NCBI GenBank assembly: GCA_905213895.1
Contig: CAJMKE010000001.1
Coordinates: 124,001-188,000 of the forward strand
Length of the DNA: 64,000 nucleotides
Direction: 5' to 3'
From: an uncultured Alistipes sp.
Lineage (GTDB): Bacteria > Bacteroidota > Bacteroidia > Bacteroidales > Rikenellaceae
Part shown: piece by piece, positions 41,127 to 48,152 of the stretch
Layout: every line of letters starts with the position of its first letter
Position numbering within the stretch: the first letter of the stretch is position 1
Notes under the pieces: generated by a model
What the model was told of the DNA's origin: nothing
Databases searched by the model: none
The model's input: the letters and a program-made list of their open reading frames with translations, nothing else
Made by a program: the position numbers and the translations under genes

Positions 41127-42872
41127 ATGGAAAACTTGGAACAGACAGTATTGAGCAAGGCTCGCAAATGGCTCGAAGGAGATTACGACGAAGCCACCAA
41201 AAAGCAGGTGAAATATTTGATGGACAACGATATGAACGAACTCACCGAGAGTTTCTACAAGGACTTGGAGTTCGGTACGGGCGGTCTGCGCGGAATTATG
41301 GGCGCGGGTACGAACCGTATGAACATCTATACGGTCGGATTCGCTACCCAGGGTCTGTCGAACTATCTCAAAAAGAATTTTCCTGACGAGGAGATTCGCG
41401 TAGCCATTTCGCACGATTCGCGCAACAACTCGCGCATGTTCGCCGAGCGGGTTGCCGACATCTTCGCATCGAACGGCTTCAAGGTGTTCCTTTTCGATGC
41501 CCTGCGCCCTACTCCGGAGTTGAGTTTCGCCATCCGCGAACTCAAATGCCAGTCGGGCGTGATGGTTACCGCCTCCCACAACCCGAAAGAATATAACGGC
41601 TACAAGGCATATTGGAGCGACGGTTCGCAGGTAACCGCTCCGCACGATACCAATATTATAAAGGAGGTCGAAAAGATAACCGAGGTTTCGCAGGTGCTTA
41701 CCGGCAGGAACAAGGAAAACATAACCATTCTCGGCGAGGAGTTCGACAAAATCTATCTCGCGGCAATCAAGAAACTGTCGCTGTCGCCCGAAAGCGTCGC
41801 CCGCTTCCACGACATGAAGATTGTCTACACGCCGCTGCATGGTGCGGGAGTGCGCCTGACGCCGGCATCGCTTCGCAATTTCGGATTTACCGATATCATT
41901 CTCGTTAAGGAACAGACCGTATTGGACGGCAACTTCCCGACCGTGGAGTCGCCGAATCCGGAGGAGCGCAAGACGATGAAGATGGCTATCGAACTCGCCG
42001 AACGCGAACATGCGGACCTCGCCATGGCGACCGACCCCGATTCCGACCGTATCGGTCTGGCTCTGCGCAACGGAAAGGGCGAATACGTGCTTCTGAACGG
42101 TAACCAGACACTCGTTCTGCTTATGTGCTACCAACTTACGCGCTGGGCGGAACTCGGTCTCATCAAGGACGGCGACTATGTCGTGAAGACCATCGTTACA
42201 TCGATGATGCCGGATGCTGTGGCGGCGCACTATGGTGTCAAGTGCTATAACTGCCTCACCGGCTTCAAGTATATCGCGAAGATTATCCGCGAGCATGAGG
42301 GCAAGGCTAAATATATCGGCGGCGGCGAAGAGTCGTTCGGCTACCTTGCAGGCGACTATGTCCGCGACAAGGACGGTGTGTCGGCATGTTCGCTGGCTGC
42401 GGAGGCTGCCGCATGGTGCCGCGACACGAAGGGCATGACGCTCTACGAGTGGTTGCAGGATTTGTACGTGAAGTTCGGATTCTACCGTGAAGGTCTTGTC
42501 AATGTGGTCCGCAAGGGCAAGGACGGTGCGGAGCAGATACAGAATATGATGGTCGAGTACCGCAACAATCCGCCGAAGAGCATTCTCGGCTCGAAAATCG
42601 TGAAGATTCTCGATTACAAGACGCTCGAAGAGTTGGATGTCGCTACCGGCAGGAAGTCGCCTATCGATGGTATCGAGGATAAGAGCAATGTTCTCCAATG
42701 GATAACCGAGGACGGAACGAAAGTTTCGGTGCGCCCGTCGGGAACCGAGCCTAAAATCAAGTTCTATTTCGGTGTCAAGGCTGAATTGCCGTCCGTCGAG
42801 CAGTTCGACGAGGTGCAGACTGCACTCGATGCCAAGATAGAGGCGATAAAGAAGGAACTGAATCTTTTGTAA
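41127..42872 (+). CDS. Phospho-sugar mutase (phosphoglucomutase/phosphomannomutase family)
   Basis: Interconverts hexose 1- and 6-phosphates, feeding glycogen and sugar-nucleotide synthesis. It is 581 residues and belongs to the alpha-D-phosphohexomutase superfamily. The phosphoserine loop is TASHNPKEYNG, the Mg2+ loop ATDPDSDRIG, the sugar-binding loop GGGEESFGYL, and the phosphate-binding loop RPSGTEPK. The length and the N-terminal FGTGGLRGIMGAG match PgcA-like enzymes. Glucose versus mannose specificity cannot be fixed by eye. It is a single-gene unit with promoter and terminator. Confidence 0.93.
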   Translation: MENLEQTVLSKARKWLEGDYDEATKKQVKYLMDNDMNELTESFYKDLEFGTGGLRGIMGAGTNRMNIYTVGFATQGLSNYLKKNFPDEEIRVAISHDSRNNSRMFAERVADIFASNGFKVFLFDALRPTPELSFAIRELKCQSGVMVTASHNPKEYNGYKAYWSDGSQVTAPHDTNIIKEVEKITEVSQVLTGRNKENITILGEEFDKIYLAAIKKLSLSPESVARFHDMKIVYTPLHGAGVRLTPASLRNFGFTDIILVKEQTVLDGNFPTVESPNPEERKTMKMAIELAEREHADLAMATDPDSDRIGLALRNGKGEYVLLNGNQTLVLLMCYQLTRWAELGLIKDGDYVVKTIVTSMMPDAVAAHYGVKCYNCLTGFKYIAKIIREHEGKAKYIGGGEESFGYLAGDYVRDKDGVSACSLAAEAAAWCRDTKGMTLYEWLQDLYVKFGFYREGLVNVVRKGKDGAEQIQNMMVEYRNNPPKSILGSKIVKILDYKTLEELDVATGRKSPIDGIEDKSNVLQWITEDGTKVSVRPSGTEPKIKFYFGVKAELPSVEQFDEVQTALDAKIEAIKKELNLL

Positions 42873-42895
42873 TCTGTTCTGTTGCCGATTATCTA

Positions 42896-42931
42896 TTTCG
42901 GGCGATGTGCTATTGAGTGCATCGCCCGAAA
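42896..42931 (+). terminator. Terminator of the phosphohexomutase gene
   Basis: A 12-bp perfect stem TTTCGGGCGATG/CATCGCCCGAAA with a 12-nt loop, followed by TTATATCTT. Confidence 0.75.
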
Positions 42932-42940
42932 TTATATCTT

Positions 42941-42985
42941 GTAAAGTCTTTAAAGCCCTTAATGACCTTAAAGACTTTAAGGAAA
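42941..42985. repeat. Array H of the 9-bp repeat
   Basis: Five contiguous units: GTAAAGTCT, TTAAAGCCC, TTAATGACC, TTAAAGACT, TTAAGGAAA. It lies between the phosphohexomutase terminator and the hairpin beyond gdhA, again in a convergent gap. Confidence 0.85.
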
Positions 42986-43021
42986 AATAGTCTTACAGTA
43001 GGCAGGAGGATGCCTGACACG

Positions 43022-43057
43022 CGAACGCCACGCACTCAACCGAATGCGTGGCGTTCG
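43022..43057 (-). terminator. Hairpin downstream of gdhA
   Basis: A 13-bp perfect stem CGAACGCCACGCA/TGCGTGGCGTTCG with a 10-nt loop, 20 bp beyond the gdhA stop. The T-run on the minus strand is missing, so termination may be inefficient or the hairpin may protect the 3' end. Confidence 0.55.
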
Positions 43058-43077
43058 ATATACATATTTTAACCGCG

Positions 43078-44433
43078 CTATACGCAGCCCTGAGCCATCA
43101 TGGCGTTGGCGACCTTCATGAAGCCGCCTATGTTCGCGCCTTTGACGTAGTTTACGTAGCCGTCCTCTTCCGTTCCGTATTTCACGCAGACTTCGTGGAT
43201 GTTCTTCATGATGGAGTGGAGTTTCTCGTCCACTTCGTCGCGAGTCCATTTGATGCGCATCGAGTTCTGCGACATTTCGAGACCCGATGTAGCCACACCG
43301 CCAGCATTCGACGCCTTGCCCGGCGAATAGAGCAGTTTGTGCGCCTGGAATATCGCAATCGCTTCCGGAGTGGAAGGCATGTTGGCCCCCTCGGCGACGC
43401 AGATGCATCCGTTGTCGACGAGAGCCTGCGCCTGCTCGCCGTTCAACTCGTTCTGGGTCGCGCATGGCAGTGCGATGTCGCACTTGATGCCCCAAGGACG
43501 CTCGCCGGCGAAATATTTTGCGTTCGGATATCTGTCCGCATACTCCTTGATTCGTCCGCGGAATACGTTTTTGAGCATCTTTACATATTCCAGTTTCTCC
43601 TTGTCGATACCGTCGGGGTCATAGACGAATCCCGACGAATCGGACATCGTAACCACTTTCGCTCCGAGTTGCGTAGCCTTTTCGACCGCGTACTGGGCGA
43701 CATTGCCCGCACCAGATACGGTAACGATTTTGCCCTCGAAACTCTCGCCTTTGGTCGCGAGCATCTCCTGGGCGAAGTAGCAGGTTCCGTAGCCGGTAGC
43801 CTCCGGACGGAGAATGCTGCCGCCCCAGTCGAGACCCTTGCCTGTCAGCGTGCCGGTGAATTCGTCGCGCAGACGCTTGTACTGCCCGAACATGAAGCCT
43901 ATTTCGCGTCCGCCTACGCCGATGTCTCCCGCAGGCACGTCGGTGTCCTGACCGATGTGGCGGTAAAGTTCGGTGATGAACGACTGGCAGAATTTCATCA
44001 CTTCATTGTCAGATTTGCCCTTCGGGTCGAAATCCGAACCGCCTTTCGCTCCGCCCATAGGCAGCGTCGTAAGACTGTTCTTGAACGTCTGTTCGAATGC
44101 GAGGAACTTCATGATGCTGAGGTTCACCGACGAGTGGAAGCGGATTCCGCCCTTGTACGGACCGAGCGCGCTGTTCATCTGCACGCGGTAGCCTCTGTTG
44201 ATTTCGATTTCGCCCTTGTCGTTCAGCCATGGAACGCGGAACATGATTACCCGTTCCGGTTCGGCTATCCGTTCCAGAATTTTCAGTTTTTCGACCACCG
44301 GGTCGGATACGATGTAGGGTGCCAACGACTCCACTACCTCGCGTACCGCCTGATGGAATTCCGGCTCGTTCGGATTCTTGGCGATAAGTTTCGTCATGAA
44401 GTTGTCGACGAATTGCTGTGCCTGCTGCTCCAT
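43078..44433 (-). CDS. gdhA: Glutamate dehydrogenase
   Basis: Hexameric enzyme converting 2-oxoglutarate and ammonia to glutamate; 451 residues. Seen: GPYKGGIRFH with the catalytic-site lysines, the active-site region LPMGGAKGGSDFDPKGKSD, the PAGDIGVGGREIGFM motif and the nucleotide-binding VSGAGNVAQYA. The sequence belongs to the short, NADP-type hexameric group, although coenzyme choice cannot be proved by eye. It is the last of a compact minus-strand run that begins at dapB, with a 12-bp gap to the preceding gene. Confidence 0.96.
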   Translation of the reverse strand: MEQQAQQFVDNFMTKLIAKNPNEPEFHQAVREVVESLAPYIVSDPVVEKLKILERIAEPERVIMFRVPWLNDKGEIEINRGYRVQMNSALGPYKGGIRFHSSVNLSIMKFLAFEQTFKNSLTTLPMGGAKGGSDFDPKGKSDNEVMKFCQSFITELYRHIGQDTDVPAGDIGVGGREIGFMFGQYKRLRDEFTGTLTGKGLDWGGSILRPEATGYGTCYFAQEMLATKGESFEGKIVTVSGAGNVAQYAVEKATQLGAKVVTMSDSSGFVYDPDGIDKEKLEYVKMLKNVFRGRIKEYADRYPNAKYFAGERPWGIKCDIALPCATQNELNGEQAQALVDNGCICVAEGANMPSTPEAIAIFQAHKLLYSPGKASNAGGVATSGLEMSQNSMRIKWTRDEVDEKLHSIMKNIHEVCVKYGTEEDGYVNYVKGANIGGFMKVANAMMAQGCV

Positions 44434-44445
44434 TGTAAAATTGAT

Positions 44446-46293
44446 TTAAAAGTTTAGGTGAATATTCTTGATTTTGTAAATCTTTCCTTCTATGAGGGTC
44501 GTCCAGATGCAACCGCTGTCGTCCGCGAAGAAGTCGTTGGCGGACGAGTTGCCGAGTTTCGCCACATTGAGTACGCTGCCGTCGCTTTCATCGATTTCCG
44601 CGACCATTCCGGTGCGGTTAGCCATGTATGCAATGCCGTTCGACGTGATTATCGGGCAGAAATTGTGGTCGTAGCCCCAGCCTGCGTCGGCGCACCACTT
44701 TTCGGTATACTTGTCGGCATCGACCGGCACGGCTATCATCTCTCCGTCCATTGTCTTGGCAAGGAACAGTTTTCCGTCCGCGCTCAAACCGGTTGTCTCT
44801 CTGACGCGCCGCCGCTTGATGCGCCATATCTCTTTGCCGGTTTCGAGGTCGAGGAACGTCATGTGGCGGTCGGGAGCGACTATCATCACTCTGCCGTTCG
44901 CGATTCGCGGCACGATATGCCCGGGCGAGAACAGAACATTGCCGTTGCCGTTGTTCCATCGCCACAACTCCCTGCCGCTTTCGGTGTCTACACAATACAG
45001 ATGACGGTTCCATGCCCCGAATACGAGTCGGTTACCTTCGACCGTCGGTCTGCCCTGCGGCTGTCCGCAGCCGAAATCGAACTGCCATACGGTTCTGCCG
45101 CTGTCGGGGTCGATGCGGAACATTTTGCCGTTCGTACCGATATATAGCGCATCGTCCGCGATTACCCCGTCGCCTATCATCATATTGCAGTCGCGGTTGT
45201 GCCATACGGTTTTTCCGCTGGCGGCATCGAGCGCACACAGATTGTCGGATACGGTGGCGACTATTATTTTGCCGTCGTGCAGTATCGGCGACGAGTAAAT
45301 CGGGTCGCGGAAACGCCGCTCCCAGAGGGTGCGTTTCGCCTTGAAATCGTATGCTTTTACCTTGCCTTCGGAGTTGCCGTAGTAGATTGTGTCGCCAGCG
45401 ACGATGACATTGGTGTATATCGACCCCTCGTCTTCGACGATAAGTTCGGCTTTCATGCCGCCGAAATCGATAGGCGCAGGTTTCGGGTCGCACTTTATGG
45501 CTGCCAGTTCGTCGCTGTATCCCTGCCGAACGGCGTATTGCGCTATTGCCGGTTCGCCGAGCCGTTTTTCGCTGACGTATATCGAATCGTTGGCGAACCT
45601 GATAACGGTGTAGCCGAAATTCTCCTCGCCTTTCTTGCCGAGCGAGAGCGAGCGTCCGAGGATACCGGGAATGGAGTCGAAATTCATCAGACGCGGTTTG
45701 TGGTAGTGTCCGCACAGCGATGCGATTGCGTTGTGCCTGCGGACTATGGAAACTATCTCCTCGCGGTTGGTGAGGTCGTTGTTGAGCGGATAGTGGCATA
45801 CGCTTACGATTTTGCGACCGTTCGCTTTCGACATCTCTCTGTCGACCCATGCGAGCGTCTCGGTGCGGATACCTCCGTCCGCCATCTTCATGTATGGTCC
45901 TGCGGGATAGGCGACGAACAGATAGTCGCCCGCTTTCGCTGTCGTGCATCCGTTGTGTCCCCACAATCGGCGGAATTCCGTGTCGGCACTCTCGCTCCAT
46001 GTGGTTTCGTGATTGCCGGCGGTCGCGATGCAGCGGTGGCGTATGCGTCCGAGTTTGCGGCGTATGTTTCGTAACTCCGCGTTGCTGCCCGTATTGGTGA
46101 TGTCGCCCGCGACGACGACCAAGTCGAAATCCGAACGGTTGATTTCGTCTATCATCTCGTCGGCTTTCGTGTCGTTTGTCGTTTCGGGCGTTACGTGCAG
46201 GTCGGTAAGCAGAGCGATTGTGATGTCGCCGCGCTTCTGTGCCGAAACCGAAAGCGACAGCAGGACGAACAGTATGGTTGAAATCCGCTTCAT
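44446..46293 (-). CDS. Exported metallophosphoesterase fused to a PQQ-type beta-propeller
   Basis: A 615-residue exported protein (signal peptide ending SVSAQ). Residues about 20-240 are a calcineurin-like phosphoesterase with the metal-binding motifs DLH, VVAGDITNTG, AGNHE and the paired His of CGHYHKPR. Residues about 285-610 form a PQQ/quinoprotein-like propeller with repeats such as GKTVWHNRD, GRTVWQFDFG, GRELWRWNNG and GKEIWRIKRR. The propeller probably binds a ligand or partner; the substrate is unknown. The start abuts the OMT stop (0 bp) and gdhA follows 12 bp downstream, an unexpected neighbour for a periplasmic protein. Confidence 0.85.
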   Translation of the reverse strand: MKRISTILFVLLSLSVSAQKRGDITIALLTDLHVTPETTNDTKADEMIDEINRSDFDLVVVAGDITNTGSNAELRNIRRKLGRIRHRCIATAGNHETTWSESADTEFRRLWGHNGCTTAKAGDYLFVAYPAGPYMKMADGGIRTETLAWVDREMSKANGRKIVSVCHYPLNNDLTNREEIVSIVRRHNAIASLCGHYHKPRLMNFDSIPGILGRSLSLGKKGEENFGYTVIRFANDSIYVSEKRLGEPAIAQYAVRQGYSDELAAIKCDPKPAPIDFGGMKAELIVEDEGSIYTNVIVAGDTIYYGNSEGKVKAYDFKAKRTLWERRFRDPIYSSPILHDGKIIVATVSDNLCALDAASGKTVWHNRDCNMMIGDGVIADDALYIGTNGKMFRIDPDSGRTVWQFDFGCGQPQGRPTVEGNRLVFGAWNRHLYCVDTESGRELWRWNNGNGNVLFSPGHIVPRIANGRVMIVAPDRHMTFLDLETGKEIWRIKRRRVRETTGLSADGKLFLAKTMDGEMIAVPVDADKYTEKWCADAGWGYDHNFCPIITSNGIAYMANRTGMVAEIDESDGSVLNVAKLGNSSANDFFADDSGCIWTTLIEGKIYKIKNIHLNF

Positions 46294-46929
46294 CTATTTG
46301 ACTCTTATAAGGTTTATGCCGTCGCGAATCGGAATGATTACGTTCTCTACCCTTTCGTCTTCGCGTATCATGCGGTTGAAGTCGACTATCGCCTGCGTCT
46401 GTTTGTCGCCTTTTGCAACGGGTTCGACGACTTTGCCGTACCACAGTATGTTGTCGGCGAGGATGAAACTGCCGCTGCCGACAAGCCCGTTGTCCATCAG
46501 CATATTGTAGTAGGCGGTGTATTCGCGTTTGTCGCCGTCCATGAACACCAAATCGTAGCGTTCGCCGAGCGTCGGCGCGATTTCGAGTGCCGAACCGATA
46601 TGCAGGCGGATTTTGCCGCCGTGCTGCGAACGGTCGAAGAAATTGCGTATCATCTCTTCCAGTTCGTCGTCTATCTCGCAGGTGTCGATTATGCCGCCGT
46701 CGTCCAGTCCGGCTGCCATGCACAACGCCGAATAACCGGTGAACGTTCCGATTTCGAGAATCCTGCGCGGGCGCAGCATTCTGACGAGCATCTCCATGAA
46801 TTTGCCTTGGATGTGTCCCGAAATCATCCGCGGATTGATGACACGCAGATATGTTTCGCGTTCGAGTTCCCGCAAAAGAGCCTCTTCGGGCGACGACATT
46901 GTTTCTACATACTGTTCGAGCGCATTCAT
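46294..46929 (-). CDS. O-methyltransferase (class I SAM-dependent)
   Basis: A 211-residue cytoplasmic O-methyltransferase of the catechol/caffeoyl-CoA type. The start is set at 46929 (MNALEQYVETM); the open frame extending to 47211 would overlap the M16 peptidase gene and is rejected. The SAM-binding motif I is RRILEIGTFTGYSALCMA; the metal- and substrate-site pattern includes FMDGDKREY and LADNILWYGKV. The acceptor is unknown. It starts 2 bp after the M16 peptidase stop. Confidence 0.92.
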   Translation of the reverse strand: MNALEQYVETMSSPEEALLRELERETYLRVINPRMISGHIQGKFMEMLVRMLRPRRILEIGTFTGYSALCMAAGLDDGGIIDTCEIDDELEEMIRNFFDRSQHGGKIRLHIGSALEIAPTLGERYDLVFMDGDKREYTAYYNMLMDNGLVGSGSFILADNILWYGKVVEPVAKGDKQTQAIVDFNRMIREDERVENVIIPIRDGINLIRVK

Positions 46930-46931
46930 GA

Positions 46932-48152
46932 TTATCTGTATATCAGTGTGGATGTATCGCTTAATATCTCGTTCGCCGCATCCATTATCAGCGAAGCGGT
47001 TATGGCTCCTATCTTGCGGTATACCTCTTCGAGCGTATCGACTTCGCTGTGGACGAGCAGGCTTTTGCCGATTCCGAGCATGTAGCCCTCGTTGCCCTCC
47101 GTCGATATAGCCATCTGCGCGATGAACTGCCGCTTCGCCATGGCAAGCCGTCGCGATGATAGAGACGAGGTTTGGAGTTTGCGGATTTCGTCGGCGATTA
47201 TCTCGCGGCATTTGTCCGAATTGTCGTGGTCGGAACTGAAATATATCATCGCCATTCCGCAGTCGGTATACGGCGTATACCCCGCCTCGATGTTGTACGA
47301 CAGCCCGTATTTTTCACGGACGCTGACATTGAGAATTGAATTGGCGCACGGACCGCCCAGAATGTTTATCAGCAGCGACAGCGGCAGTCTGCGGTCGTCG
47401 AGGATTCCGTATGCGCGGTTGCCTATGATGCAGTGCGCCTGATGGGTATGGCGGTTCAGGCTTTTGTCGAAACTTTCGCACGGAAGCGGTGCGATGCGTT
47501 TGTATGAGCGGACGGCGGCTGTCCGGTCGGCGAAATAGCGGGTCGCAATCTCCTCTATCCGTTTGTTAGGGATGTTGCCTATCGAGGCGAACACCATCTG
47601 GTCGGTCGTGTATGTCCTCTCCCTGAACCGGTGCATCGCCGCGCTGTCATGGCGTTCGAGGTCGCGTTTCGTGCCAAGGATATTGTGTCCGAGTTCCGAA
47701 CCGTTGAACAGCATGTCCTCGAACGTGTCGTATATCATGTCCATCGGCGAGTCCTTGTAGGTGTTTATCTCGTCGATAATTACGTCGCGCTCCTTGTCGA
47801 GTTCCCTGTCGGGGAACGTCGAATCGAAAACGACGTCCGACAGCAGTTCCGCCGCCTTGACGAAATCGCTGCGCAGTGTCGTGGCGTGTATCGTCGTATC
47901 CTCCTTGGTCGTGTAGGCGTTCAGTTCGCCGCCGAGGTTTTCGAGCCGGCAGTTCACCTGATATGCCTTGCGGTGCTTCGTCCCCTTGAAGAATCCGTGT
48001 TCGGTGAAGTGCGCCAGTCCGTATTCGTCGGCGTGTTCGTCGCGGCTGCCCGCATTGACTATCAGCGCGCATCTCGCAACGCTGCTTTTCACCTGACGGT
48101 GTACGCATCGGATGCCGTTCGGCAGTGTGTATATGTAAAATTCTTCTTTCAT
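46932..48152 (-). CDS. M16-family zinc metallopeptidase
   Basis: A 406-residue single-unit M16 (pitrilysin/MPP-like) peptidase. The inverted zinc motif is HFTEHGFFKGT (HxxEH), with the downstream Glu in ERDVIIDEINTYKD. The second half, with the RxxxGLSYNIEAGY motif, forms the partner lobe. The ATG at 48152 overlaps the uvrA stop as ATGA; the upstream open frame to 48782 is a shadow of uvrA. Such peptidases degrade peptides in the cytosol or periplasm; no signal peptide is seen here. Confidence 0.92.
   Translation of the reverse strand: MKEEFYIYTLPNGIRCVHRQVKSSVARCALIVNAGSRDEHADEYGLAHFTEHGFFKGTKHRKAYQVNCRLENLGGELNAYTTKEDTTIHATTLRSDFVKAAELLSDVVFDSTFPDRELDKERDVIIDEINTYKDSPMDMIYDTFEDMLFNGSELGHNILGTKRDLERHDSAAMHRFRERTYTTDQMVFASIGNIPNKRIEEIATRYFADRTAAVRSYKRIAPLPCESFDKSLNRHTHQAHCIIGNRAYGILDDRRLPLSLLINILGGPCANSILNVSVREKYGLSYNIEAGYTPYTDCGMAMIYFSSDHDNSDKCREIIADEIRKLQTSSLSSRRLAMAKRQFIAQMAISTEGNEGYMLGIGKSLLVHSEVDTLEEVYRKIGAITASLIMDAANEILSDTSTLIYR

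Noticed and set aside
46294..47211. Extended start for the O-methyltransferase
   Set aside because: The extension runs inside the M16 gene in another frame and has no domain; ATG 46929 follows the M16 stop by 2 bp.
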